Shown here piece by piece: positions 34,873 through 43,977 of a DNA stretch of 44,590 nt (its first letter is position 1; each line of letters opens with the position of its first letter). The DNA comes from Rhodopirellula sp. (GTDB lineage Bacteria > Planctomycetota > Planctomycetia > Pirellulales > Pirellulaceae): contig JAHELS010000027.1 of assembly GCA_024644085.1 (NCBI GenBank), positions 1 through 44,590 on the forward strand, read 5' to 3'. Made by a program: the position numbers and the translations under genes. The notes under the pieces were generated by a model, which was not told where the DNA came from, made no database searches, and saw only the letters and a program-made list of their open reading frames with translations.

Positions 34873-36797
34873 TTTACGATCCTTCTCCGATGGCCGTGAT
34901 CGTTTTCATTCTGTTCGTGGTCGGCACGGTCGGTCTCAGTTTTTATCTCGGTCGCAAGGCAAAATCCTCGGAAGGATACTTTGCCGCCCACGGCCAGATT
35001 CCCTGGGCCGTCAATGGCGTTGCGTTCGCCGGTGATTACCTTTCAGCTGCGTCGTTCCTTGGCATCTGCGGGATGATTGCCGCCTACGGTTATGATGGAT
35101 TCCTCTATTCCATCGGATTTCTCGCCGGTTGGATTGTGGCGCTCTTTGTGATCGCCGAACCGATGAAGCGTCTGGGACGCTTTACATTTGCCGATGCATT
35201 GGATGCGCAATTCGATTCGCGCGGGATCAAGGCGGCTGCCGGGATCAGCACGTTGGTGGTCAGCGTTTTCTACTTGATCCCACAAATGGTTGGGGCTGGT
35301 TCGTTGATTCAACCGCTGCTGGGGTATCAGCATTGGGTCGGCGTTGTCATGGTCGGCGTCGTCGTGATCACGATCGTGGTCACCGCGGGAATGGTTTCGA
35401 CAACCTGGGTCCAGTTTCTCAAAGGATCGTTGCTTGTAATCTTCAGCAGTGTTTTGGTGGTGATGTTGTTGCAGGGAGGCTTGAAGACCAACACGACCGC
35501 GTTCCAGGTGATTGGCCCGCTCAGCCCCGAAAGCCTCGACGAACCGGTCATCAATGGACGTGAATTGATTTCGGCTGGCGACGGATGGGAAGAATTACCG
35601 TACGTCCGGCTGGCAAGCACCGAGGGATCCGGCTACGACGTGTTTCGTATCGAAGAGGATCTTGCCACCGGGGAAGTCTTGCTGAGGCAAGCGCAATCGG
35701 TCTCCGGATCGGGTGATGACAAGATCATTGACGGTGCTCCCAATGGCGTGGGTGAGGGCGAGCGGCAATTGATGCCCGTCGGTCACGTCTCGCGGCTTCC
35801 CGGTGGAAAATCAGAGACTGGTCCGCTTGGACCGATATCCTTTTTCACAACATTGTCCGAGAGCGAGGTGATGTTGTGGGGCAGCGATACGATTCGGCAC
35901 GGCGATGGAACTAAGACAACGGTCTATTTCCAGAAACCGACCGAGGGGCGGCGCGTGCTTCGTCCAGGCGAGCACCCCAAGTTCGCCGGTATCCGCAGCG
36001 GCAGCTTCGTCGACCGGCTGAATTTTCTGTCGTTGATGCTTGCACTGTTTTGTGGGACTGCCTCGCTGCCACATATCCTGATTCGCTACTACACCGTGAA
36101 AGATGGCGCGGCGGCTCGCAAAAGCACGATCGTGGGGATCGCCACGATCGGTTTTTTCTATGTCCTGACTCTCTATCTTGGACTCGGTGCGATGACGAGC
36201 GGCTCGCTCGACTTGACCGATTCGAATATGTCGGCCCCACTGCTTGCGCGCAGCATTCGCCCGTGGCTGTTTGCCGTCATCTCGGCGATCGCATTCACCA
36301 CGGTGCTCGGGACGGTCAGCGGATTGATCCTGGCCAGCAGCGGTGCGGTCGCCCACGACCTGCTCGGCGGCGTCTTTGGATTGGAATTGTCGGGCCAGAC
36401 TCAAGTTCGCATCGCCAAACTTGCTGCGGTGATCGTCGGCGGAATTGCAATCGTGCTGGGGATTCTTTTCAAAGAGTTGAATGTTGGATACCTGGTGGGT
36501 TGGGCTTTCAGCGTCGCGGCCAGCGCCAATTTGCCGGCTTTGGTCATGCTGTTGTTTTGGAAGGGAACGACAAAACAGGGAATCGTGGCGAGTGTGTTGG
36601 TGGGGATGATCAGCTCGCTCGGATGGATTTTGTTGTCTGCCGATACGTACAAATCGGTGTATGGCCTTGACCCTGCTGACGCGATCGCACCGTTCAGCCA
36701 GCCGGGCATTGTCACCATTCCGCTGGCATTTCTGACGCTTATCGTGGTGTCATTGATGACGAAGCGTTCCGGGTCCACGGTCGAGCAGCCCGCTTGA
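34869..36797 (+). CDS. Sodium:solute symporter, ActP (acetate permease)-like
   Basis: The 642-residue protein belongs to the SSS family. The N-terminal SFYLGRKAKSSEGYFAAHGQIPWAVNG and GDYLSAASFLGICGMIA are characteristic of ActP/YjcG-type cation:acetate symporters, and GTASLPHILIRYYTVKDGAAARKS later in the protein is a strong ActP hallmark. The DUF485 gene immediately upstream supports this. Unlike the roughly 550-residue Escherichia coli protein, this one has a hydrophilic insertion of about 170 residues (about 204-375) containing acidic, Gly-rich and beta-like sequence. Substrate is probably acetate or another short carboxylate, taken up with Na+. No acetyl-CoA synthetase gene is in the window. 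Confidence 0.9.
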   Translation: MIYDPSPMAVIVFILFVVGTVGLSFYLGRKAKSSEGYFAAHGQIPWAVNGVAFAGDYLSAASFLGICGMIAAYGYDGFLYSIGFLAGWIVALFVIAEPMKRLGRFTFADALDAQFDSRGIKAAAGISTLVVSVFYLIPQMVGAGSLIQPLLGYQHWVGVVMVGVVVITIVVTAGMVSTTWVQFLKGSLLVIFSSVLVVMLLQGGLKTNTTAFQVIGPLSPESLDEPVINGRELISAGDGWEELPYVRLASTEGSGYDVFRIEEDLATGEVLLRQAQSVSGSGDDKIIDGAPNGVGEGERQLMPVGHVSRLPGGKSETGPLGPISFFTTLSESEVMLWGSDTIRHGDGTKTTVYFQKPTEGRRVLRPGEHPKFAGIRSGSFVDRLNFLSLMLALFCGTASLPHILIRYYTVKDGAAARKSTIVGIATIGFFYVLTLYLGLGAMTSGSLDLTDSNMSAPLLARSIRPWLFAVISAIAFTTVLGTVSGLILASSGAVAHDLLGGVFGLELSGQTQVRIAKLAAVIVGGIAIVLGILFKELNVGYLVGWAFSVAASANLPALVMLLFWKGTTKQGIVASVLVGMISSLGWILLSADTYKSVYGLDPADAIAPFSQPGIVTIPLAFLTLIVVSLMTKRSGSTVEQPA

Positions 36798-37037
36798 TTT
36801 TGTGCTAGCAAATCGTTTTCGGTTCTGCGGAGATGCTTCGGACCTCCCAGAAATCTGACTTGGCCTGAATTCACGGCTTTCGTTAAACTCCCGAGCCTAC
36901 GCAGAGGCGGGCCGCACGTCTGGATGACGTGCTGGTCGAACGAAGATGTGAACGTCGTCGTTTGATATCGCTCCCGTCGCTGCGCGTCTCAGGTCACCAT
37001 GACTTGGGCGAATACAGGTTTCGGCCGTCATGACCGC

Positions 37038-37045
37038 AGGGAGGG
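37038..37045 (+). promoter_or_regulatory. Strong ribosome binding site deciding the SbcD-like start
   Basis: AGGGAGGG ends five bases before ATG 37051. This is one of the few clear Shine-Dalgarno sequences in the window and selects this ATG over the in-frame ATG at 37030. Confidence 0.65.
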
Positions 37046-37050
37046 AACCA

Positions 37051-38295
37051 ATGCCAGGCGAGTCGTTCCGATTCATTCATGCCAGCGATTTTCATCTCGA
37101 ATCTCCGCTGGGTGATCTCGATGCGTTGCCGTCGAATTTGCGCGAGGCGATGGCCGAGGCGCCGCGCCGCGCGGCCCAGGCCGTGTTCGAGGCAGCGTTG
37201 GCGGACAATATTGATTTCCTCGTCCTTTGCGGCGACCTGATCAGCCCACAGGCGGCCGGCCCACACGGGATGGCGTTGTTGCTCGACGGCTTTGAAAAGC
37301 TCAATGCAAAAGAGACACCGGTCTACTGGGCGGCCGGGATCGCGGACGATCCCCAGAAGTGGCCCGAAGCCGTTCCATTGCCGCCCAACGTGACGCTGTT
37401 TCCTAAGAACCAGGCGACGTCGATCCAAGTCGAGCGTGCCGGTCGGACCATTTGTACGGTCGTGGGTCGTAGCAGTGACGGCCGCAGTGTATTGCATGTT
37501 CCCAGTTATCGCAGTGAACCGACCGACGAATACACCGTGGCGATCGGTTATGGCAGCTCGGAGGCGGACGCGTTGGCCGAAGGCCGGTTCGACTACTGGG
37601 CACTTGGTGGCGAGCATAACCGCGAAGAGGTCGAAGGCGGCGCGAACTCGGGTGCTCTTTACTGTGGTTCACCCCAGGGAAGATCGCTCGATGAATGCGG
37701 TCCACACGGATACTCGATCGTGGACGTCGATGCCGACCGAACGACGCGAATCCATAGCATTGAGTGCGACACCTTTCGGTACTGTCATGTCGAAATTGAT
37801 GCCGCGGAGATCACTGCAGTCGGAAGCCTCCAAAACCTGCTGGGTGAACGAATTGTTCGCTTGCAACATGAATCGGGCGGGCGACACCTGTTGATTGGTT
37901 GGGACATTTCGATCTCCAGCGGCGATGCGCTCCATTCGATTGGCGATGCGGAAGAACTGTTACAGTCGATCCGCCGTGAATATGGACACGGGAGTCCGGC
38001 AGCCTGGACGACGCGGTTATCGGTCCGCCCGCCGCGAAAGTATCCAAAGGCGTGGCACGACGAAGACACGATTCTCGGAGATTTCCTGCGGGCTGCGCAA
38101 AAGCATCGCAAGGCCGAAGGCCGCGATCTGAACTTGCTTCCGATGACCGAAGAACATCCCGGCCTGGGCGGAACGACTTCCACCCTACTTGCCGAAGTTT
38201 CATTCTCGAGCCAAATGGACGTGCTCGACCAGGCAACGCTGTTGGGCGTTGAATTGCTCCGTGGCGGGAAGCCGAATTTGGTGCAGAAATCATGA
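37051..38295 (+). CDS. SbcD/Mre11-like metallophosphoesterase with incomplete active site
   Basis: The 414-residue protein has the fold signature and partner gene of SbcD/Mre11/YhaO nucleases. D13 and H15 (HASDFHLESP) and D62 (LCGDLIS) are present. The next motif should read GNHD but reads G96-I-A-D99. The His-containing strand before the capping region reads VAIGYG (163-168) without His. The GHxH motif reads G186-G-E-H189. Thus site-1 ligands D13, H15, D62 and H189 remain, while the site-2 Asn and both His ligands and the catalytic His are gone. The remainder (ALYCGSPQGRSLDECGPHGYSIV) is normal for the family. The ATG at 37051 follows a strong ribosome site. It overlaps the SbcC-like gene by ATGA. 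It may be a structural partner or use one metal ion (inference). Confidence 0.85.
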   Translation: MPGESFRFIHASDFHLESPLGDLDALPSNLREAMAEAPRRAAQAVFEAALADNIDFLVLCGDLISPQAAGPHGMALLLDGFEKLNAKETPVYWAAGIADDPQKWPEAVPLPPNVTLFPKNQATSIQVERAGRTICTVVGRSSDGRSVLHVPSYRSEPTDEYTVAIGYGSSEADALAEGRFDYWALGGEHNREEVEGGANSGALYCGSPQGRSLDECGPHGYSIVDVDADRTTRIHSIECDTFRYCHVEIDAAEITAVGSLQNLLGERIVRLQHESGGRHLLIGWDISISSGDALHSIGDAEELLQSIRREYGHGSPAAWTTRLSVRPPRKYPKAWHDEDTILGDFLRAAQKHRKAEGRDLNLLPMTEEHPGLGGTTSTLLAEVSFSSQMDVLDQATLLGVELLRGGKPNLVQKS

Positions 38296-41200
38296 GAGTT
38301 AAAGACATACAAATTGATGGGTTCGGCGTTTGGACCGGGTTGTCGGTCGATTCCCTGCCTGATGGCATGACGTTGTTTTACGGTCCTAACGAGGCGGGCA
38401 AAACAACGTTGATGCAATTCATCCGCGCGATGCTTTACGGCTTCACACCCGAGCGCCGCGAGAAATATTTGCCGCCGGTTCATGGCGGCACACCGGGCGG
38501 CGCGGTCCGCGTGACCGGACCGGGCGGCGGCTATCACATTCGTCGCCACAGCCAATTGACCGATACCGGTGTGACGGGCCAATTGGCGGTTACCGGCGAG
38601 GATGGATTGAGCCAGGGACAGCACCGGCTCAGCAGTTTGCTCGGACAGATCGACGAACCGATTTTCACCAACGTATTCGCGATCGGGATGCGCGAACTCC
38701 AGGAACTCAGCACGCTCGATGACACGGCGGCGGCCGACGAACTGTACAAGCTCTCCAGCGGGCTCGACCGGGTTTCCCTGGTGGACGTTCTGCGCTCGCT
38801 GCGCAAAGGACGAAGTTCGTTGGTCGGTCGCGCGGGCCACGAGGACGAGTCCGAATCGGCGAAACTCATCGCCTTGATCACGAAACGCGAAAAACTACGT
38901 GACGAAGTCCAGCAGTTGACTCGCGGCGGCAGGCGGTGGAGCGAGCTGGCATCGCAGCGACGAACGCAGCAACAGGAAATCGAGCAGTTGACCGCTCGCA
39001 TGTCAGCATGGGAACGAGAATCACGCGGCGTTGAAATTGCCTCGAGTTTGTTTGAGGCGTGGACCCAGCGCGATGCACTCGCGGTCGAGATCGAAGAGCT
39101 CGAAGCGGAAACACACGTTCCCGAAGAAGCGCCCGCGCAGATTGAAAAAATCGACGAAATAGTGGAGGAACGCCGAGAGCGGTTGGAGGAGGTCAAGGAA
39201 AAGCGAAGAGCGATTCGCGAAAAGGCCGAGCACCTTCCTGTCAGCCGCCGCATGCTTGATCTGCAGGGTCGGATCGAGGCGGCTGCGGAGCAGGCGACTT
39301 GGGTCGAAGCACTCCAAGAACAGATTGAGCGTCTGGATGTGCAAATCGACAAGGCTCAGAAACAGCTGGAATCGGATGCCGAACGGCTGGGGATCGAAGA
39401 ACACGACAGAATCGGGCTGCTTGAAGGTGGCACCGCCCAGTTGCCCGACCTCTCGAAGCAATCACTCAGTGCCCTGGCCGGCCCGGCAAAACGAGTCAAG
39501 GAGCAAGCGTTCCTGATGAAACAGGCGCGCAGCGAGGGAGATGAACACAAGGCGCGGGCCGAAAAATTCGGCGAGTCGCTGCGCGAAGTGCTCGAGAAAG
39601 CTCGGGCCACGAATCTGCAACAAGCGATTCGCCAACAATCCGAGATCATTACGACGCTTCGGCATCGCGTACAGCTCGGCGAACATCTCGACAAACTCAA
39701 ACGGCACTACCGCGAGCTGGAAAAGGAAACGGTCGAGTTGACCACCTCCGAAGCGTTGCCGGTCGACCGACTCGTTCTGCTGGCCGTTCCGTTCATTGTC
39801 GGCGGCATGGCATTAATCTACGGACTGGCCAACGTGTTCGGATTCATGTGGCTGGTGTCCACCCCCGATCCGACCTGGGGAATGCTCTGCATCCTGTTCG
39901 GATTCATGAGCCTGTTGACCTACTATTTCGGCCGCGAAAACGGACAGCGGTCAACGTCGCTTGATCGCGAAGACTGTGAACGACAGATCGACACCTTGCG
40001 ACGACAGATTCGAGAGGTTGAATCGGAGCGCAACGATATCGATTCGACCCTCCCGACCAGCAACGAATCGCTCGAATTGCGAGTTCGCGAAGCCGAGCGG
40101 TTGTTGGCGGACCTCGAGTCGTCGTTGCCGACGTACCACAATCACGAAGCTGCGATGCAGTCGTACAAGTCCTCGCGTGATCGGGCCGGGAAGGCTGCCG
40201 AGAAACTCAAGAACGCTCGGCGCGAATGGTCCGCGACGCTCCAGGAACTCGGGCTCAGCGAAACCATGTCGCCTTCGAGCGTTCGGAATCTGAGTGCCGG
40301 CTACGAAACGCTCCAGGCGAGTCGCAGACGACTCGACGAACTCGAATCCGAAAAGGAACAACGTGAGCGCGAGCGCCAGATTATCGCCAAGCGAATCGAG
40401 TCGCTGTACCTCGAGGCGCTTGAAGTCAACGAGGATGCCGCGAGAAATGCTGAGGAAGCAGACGAGATCTCCGAGGAGGCTCTGGCCCGACGGTTCAAAC
40501 GACGAACGGGACCCCTCGATCAACTCAATCACCTGCACGAGGAGTTGTCCCGCCAGCAGCATTGGATCAAGCGCCGACGGGAATTGAAGGAACAGGACCT
40601 CCAACTCAAACGCCAACAGAGTGCCCACAGCCGCGCGATCGAACGTGGTGAGCAACATCGGCGAGCCCTGTGGGCGAAATGCGGTGTGGCAACGCAGGAA
40701 CAGTTCGACGAGATGGTCGAAAACAGCTCGCACCTGGAAGAGTTGCAGGAGAAACATGAGGCTTTGGAAAAACAGATTCGCACGGCGATTCCACCGCAGG
40801 TTGAATACGACTCGGTGGCGCATGAGATCGAAGGGGCGACCGCGGCGGATCTTGAAAAGCGATGGGAATCGCTCACCTCGCAAATGACGGAAACCGAGGC
40901 GCGAATCGCGCAGTTGCGCACCCAACAGGGTGAATTGGCCCAGGAGATGAAACATCTCGCCGATGACAATCGCTTGACGGTCGCGCAGTTGGAACTTGGA
41001 TGCGCCGAACGGCGCATCGAGGCTGCTTGCCGTCGTTGGCAAACGATGGCGATGGCGAGCTGTTTGCTCGAGGATGTCTGCGGCACCTTTGAACGGGAGC
41101 GACAACCCGAAACGCTCCGAGAAGCGTCGACTTTTCTGAATCAATTGACCAACGGCAAATACACGAGGATCTGGACGCCGCTTGGCACGAATCGATTGAG

Positions 41201-42029
41201 AATCGATGACACCGATGAGCGATCCTTGCCGTTAGAAATACTGAGTCGAGGTACGCGCGAGGCTGTATTCATCGCGCTTCGGTTGTCTTTGGCCGCCGCG
41301 TACGCACGCCGTGGTGTGATGTTGCCACTCGTTCTTGACGATGTGCTCGTGAATTTTGACAGCGATCGCGCGATGCACGCCGCGCAAACTTTGAAAACGT
41401 TCGCCGAACTCGGGCATCAAGTCATGATGTTCACCTGCCACCAGCACATCGTCGAGATCTTCCATGAGATCGATGTCGAGTGTCGCATGATGCCGCCGCA
41501 AGGTGAGCCAGGACGTGCCACGATACTGACGCCCGAGGAGATGGAAGAAGAGTTCGAGGAGGAGGAGGAAGAAGAGTTCGAGGAGGCCGAGGAAGAAGTC
41601 CTCGAAGAAACACACGAAGAAGAGCCGGTCGCGGAGGAAGCGGAGTCGGAGCCGGAACCCGAACCGGTCGCCGTTGCCCCCGACGTGACCCCGGAAATCG
41701 TTTACGTTGAAAAACCGAAACCAAAACGGAAGCAAAAAAAACGCGTGAAGCCGCCGAAGCGACGCACCTACCAGGAGCCGGAGGAGGTCGAGGAGGAATA
41801 CGTGGAACAGGAATATGTCGAGCCGGAGCCGGCGATTCGGTGGGCGTGGTTTGAACAGGAACCAGTCGAAAGACTCGAGCGAGTCGAGGATGCTTTGGAA
41901 TCGATCGCCAACGACTGGACCGACGGAGATTTGCAAGCACCCCAGGATCAGATTCCCGATGACGTGTTGAATCGAAATGCCTCCTGGTGGAGCGAGAATT
42001 CCACGACCTCCCAAAGGAACGTCAGCTAG
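38292..42029 (+). CDS. SbcC/Rad50-like (YhaN-type) ATPase with central TM hairpin
   Basis: The 1245-residue protein is an SMC/Rad50-type ABC ATPase. Walker A GPNEAGKTT lies at residues 31-39 (K37), the ABC signature L-S-R-G at 984-987 and Walker B VLDDVLVNFD with D1016-D1017. Between them are two long coiled-coil arms. In the centre, where SbcC and Rad50 carry a CxxC zinc hook, there are two hydrophobic helices (about 493-519 and 525-547) and no CxxC, as I remember for YhaN-type proteins. After the ATPase core comes an unusual tail of about 165 residues (about 1080-1245). The tail has a Glu-run, a basic KPKRKQKKRVKPPKRR stretch and a further acidic part. Its ATG overlaps the SbcD-like stop, so the two are made together and probably form one complex tethered to the inner membrane. 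Confidence 0.9.
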   Translation: MRVKDIQIDGFGVWTGLSVDSLPDGMTLFYGPNEAGKTTLMQFIRAMLYGFTPERREKYLPPVHGGTPGGAVRVTGPGGGYHIRRHSQLTDTGVTGQLAVTGEDGLSQGQHRLSSLLGQIDEPIFTNVFAIGMRELQELSTLDDTAAADELYKLSSGLDRVSLVDVLRSLRKGRSSLVGRAGHEDESESAKLIALITKREKLRDEVQQLTRGGRRWSELASQRRTQQQEIEQLTARMSAWERESRGVEIASSLFEAWTQRDALAVEIEELEAETHVPEEAPAQIEKIDEIVEERRERLEEVKEKRRAIREKAEHLPVSRRMLDLQGRIEAAAEQATWVEALQEQIERLDVQIDKAQKQLESDAERLGIEEHDRIGLLEGGTAQLPDLSKQSLSALAGPAKRVKEQAFLMKQARSEGDEHKARAEKFGESLREVLEKARATNLQQAIRQQSEIITTLRHRVQLGEHLDKLKRHYRELEKETVELTTSEALPVDRLVLLAVPFIVGGMALIYGLANVFGFMWLVSTPDPTWGMLCILFGFMSLLTYYFGRENGQRSTSLDREDCERQIDTLRRQIREVESERNDIDSTLPTSNESLELRVREAERLLADLESSLPTYHNHEAAMQSYKSSRDRAGKAAEKLKNARREWSATLQELGLSETMSPSSVRNLSAGYETLQASRRRLDELESEKEQRERERQIIAKRIESLYLEALEVNEDAARNAEEADEISEEALARRFKRRTGPLDQLNHLHEELSRQQHWIKRRRELKEQDLQLKRQQSAHSRAIERGEQHRRALWAKCGVATQEQFDEMVENSSHLEELQEKHEALEKQIRTAIPPQVEYDSVAHEIEGATAADLEKRWESLTSQMTETEARIAQLRTQQGELAQEMKHLADDNRLTVAQLELGCAERRIEAACRRWQTMAMASCLLEDVCGTFERERQPETLREASTFLNQLTNGKYTRIWTPLGTNRLRIDDTDERSLPLEILSRGTREAVFIALRLSLAAAYARRGVMLPLVLDDVLVNFDSDRAMHAAQTLKTFAELGHQVMMFTCHQHIVEIFHEIDVECRMMPPQGEPGRATILTPEEMEEEFEEEEEEEFEEAEEEVLEETHEEEPVAEEAESEPEPEPVAVAPDVTPEIVYVEKPKPKRKQKKRVKPPKRRTYQEPEEVEEEYVEQEYVEPEPAIRWAWFEQEPVERLERVEDALESIANDWTDGDLQAPQDQIPDDVLNRNASWWSENSTTSQRNVS

Positions 42030-42181
42030 GCCTTAACGGCACCGCCTATCGAGTTCTTGGGGCGATACCGAGATTCGGGAAGTCTGTGCCATTTTTCCAC
42101 TGGCGTCGTCGACCGGCTGTTGGTTAATGAGGGAAAGGATGAATCTCTTTTCTTTTCTGCCTCTCTCGTCAGGTGACTAAC

Positions 42182-42805
42182 ATGCTGCGCGGCCTCCTTC
42201 GGCTGCTCCGTGACTCGCGTCAGGAGCCATCGCTGATCAACACTGATTCAAATCACGTTGTTCTTTACGCCCATATCGAAGAGCCGCCGGCCCCGACACG
42301 ACAGGCCGCTGCATTGCCAGCCAAAACCGCAGCTGCCATGCCGTTGCGGGCGAGCCACCGTCAGCGTCTGTACGCGATGAAAATGGAGCACACCAAACTG
42401 TGCAGTCCTCGACGGTGCGAGCGATTGCGTGAACTCGGGATCGTCACCGCAGGCGATTTTTCGGTGACCAGGCCAGAGCAATTGGCGCGTCGTTTCGGGT
42501 CCCCTGGCCGCGCTCTGCGCGTGATCAAGCGGTACCGCCGGGCCATTCGATTCGCAGCCTCAGTGCCGGGGATGATGCCGCGTGATGCACTATTACTGAT
42601 CAGCATTCATCGGCGCAGCGTTGGCGTCCTTGCTGGCGAATCACCTGCCGCCCTGCACCGCGATCTGGAGCGGTTTGCCGAAAGCACGACTGGCCGCAGA
42701 CAGCTTCGAGGGCGGCGAATTCCCAGCACGCGGCGGCTAAGGCGATGGATATCCGAGTGCAAATCGTGCTCGATCGGTACGCCGTTGCATGCGCGAGCAG
42801 CCTAG
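42182..42805 (+). CDS. DUF4332-like helix-hairpin-helix protein
   Basis: The 207-residue protein is Arg rich, and its central part (about 70-125) resembles DUF4332: LCSPRRCERLRELGIVTAGD followed by a helix and GSPGRALRVIKRYRRA, a helix-hairpin-helix-like pattern often found in nucleic-acid-binding proteins. The C-terminal 50 residues are strongly basic (RRQLRGRRIPSTRRLRR). I prefer the ATG at 42182 because AGGTGA ends five bases upstream; a GTG at 42173 is the alternative. It lies 150 bases after the SbcC-like gene on the same strand, too far to claim an operon. Function unknown. Confidence 0.65.
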   Translation: MLRGLLRLLRDSRQEPSLINTDSNHVVLYAHIEEPPAPTRQAAALPAKTAAAMPLRASHRQRLYAMKMEHTKLCSPRRCERLRELGIVTAGDFSVTRPEQLARRFGSPGRALRVIKRYRRAIRFAASVPGMMPRDALLLISIHRRSVGVLAGESPAALHRDLERFAESTTGRRQLRGRRIPSTRRLRRWISECKSCSIGTPLHARAA

Positions 42806-42893
42806 GCACAGCCGCTGCACTTTGACGCCACTTGCATCGATCGTCGCTCCACCTGTTAAACTGCCCGGAAATACTGGACAACGAGCGGGATTG

Positions 42894-43874
42894 ATGAGCG
42901 AAGCAGATTCAGACTGGTACCTGCGACACCGTGATGGCGTCCAGCACGGCCCCTTCCGGCTTGCCGACATTGTTTCTGCTGCTGCGTCGGGTAACGTCGC
43001 CAGTGACACCGCGGTGCGGCACGTCGTTCACACACGCGACCAGTGGGTTCTGGCCGTCCGAGTGCAACCGATCGCGCAGGCGATGCCGTCGTCCACTGAT
43101 GGCCCCGAGTCGACGCCTCCCGCGGCCTCTGCGCCTGCGGCAGCGGCGCCGATTTCGCCACCCGCAACCAAGCCCCTCTCGCCGCTGCCGCGAAAGCGCA
43201 GGGCCGTTCGCGAAACACCTGCGTCCCCCAACCCTCAAGGCACGTCTCCAAAGCGGTCGGTGTTTCAACGCTCCGGTGTTCAGGACGATCCAGTTCAGAA
43301 CGCTCCAGCTAAGGACGATCCAGTTCGGGGAGTTCCAGACCAAGGTTCGGCGATCCAACGTGCGGCGACTCCGACCGTCAGCACGGCATCCGCCCAAACG
43401 CCGGCCCCGGTTGCGGGAAATGTTTCTGAAGCGACATTGGATCCCGTTCCGGCGATTCGAAGTCTGCGAGAGCACAACTTCCCCGTTCCCAAAACGTTTC
43501 TGGATGCTGCTGCCGCACTGTTTGATTTCCGATTCCGGCATTTCATTACGCCATGGATCATCAAGATCCTGTGGGCCCTTGCCGTCGCGGCGGCTGTATT
43601 GTGGCTTGCCAAATTGGGCGCCGAGATGTTCATCAGCCCCTCGCTGCAGACTGAAACAGCGCTCGCTCCGGAGGCCTCGGGCGGATGGCAATTCGAGCCG
43701 CTGCAAGGGAACTCGATTTTTCAGACGCGGATTTTTCTTTATGGCACGGCAACGTTCGTTGTGGGCGTATTGCTTCTGTGCGCTCGCATGGCACTTGAAG
43801 CCGGGATCGTGTTCTTTTATGTGGCCTCGGATATCCGTGAATTAAAAAAAGAGTTGAAACAGCGGGTGCAGTGA
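42894..43874 (+). CDS. GYF-like and DUF4282 membrane protein
   Basis: The 326-residue protein starts with a GYF-2-like module (about 5-60, DWYLRHRDGVQHGPFRLADIV). A long Pro/Ala/Ser-rich disordered linker (about 60-195) follows, then a DUF4282-type C-terminal region with two membrane helices, near 225-245 (IIKILWALAVAAAVLWLAKL) and 280-315 (FLYGTATFVVGVLLLCARM). The linker includes a short internal duplication (DDPVQNAPAKDDPV). The ATG at 42894 is chosen because the domain begins directly after it; the frame to 42789 gives an unrelated extension. GYF-type modules bind proline-rich peptides, so it may recruit a partner to the membrane. No partner is evident. Confidence 0.8.
   Translation: MSEADSDWYLRHRDGVQHGPFRLADIVSAAASGNVASDTAVRHVVHTRDQWVLAVRVQPIAQAMPSSTDGPESTPPAASAPAAAAPISPPATKPLSPLPRKRRAVRETPASPNPQGTSPKRSVFQRSGVQDDPVQNAPAKDDPVRGVPDQGSAIQRAATPTVSTASAQTPAPVAGNVSEATLDPVPAIRSLREHNFPVPKTFLDAAAALFDFRFRHFITPWIIKILWALAVAAAVLWLAKLGAEMFISPSLQTETALAPEASGGWQFEPLQGNSIFQTRIFLYGTATFVVGVLLLCARMALEAGIVFFYVASDIRELKKELKQRVQ
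43282..43326 (+). repeat. 15-bp direct repeat with 30-bp period in the DUF4282 gene
   Basis: AGGACGATCCAGTTC occurs at 43282-43296 and again at 43312-43326, encoding the repeated DDPV in the disordered linker. It looks like a recent in-frame duplication. Confidence 0.7.
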
Positions 43875-43977
43875 AAGACTCGATCACCGATTCTCGTCAT
43901 TGCGCGCCACGTCGTCCGGTTTTTCGTGCCTGATGTGGCGTCTCGTTTCCACTTGATCTCCGAAAACTGCGATCATC

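Noticed and set aside
36914-36932. Seven-bp hairpin with five-base loop after the permease gene
   Set aside because: No T-run follows and it is 117 bases after the stop; too weak to call a terminator.
39951-41144. Minus-strand frame of 397 codons
   Set aside because: Antisense shadow of the coiled-coil part of the SbcC-like gene.
41232-42014. Minus-strand frame rich in Phe, Leu and Arg
   Set aside because: Antisense of the Glu-rich tail of the SbcC-like gene, with no start signal or domain.
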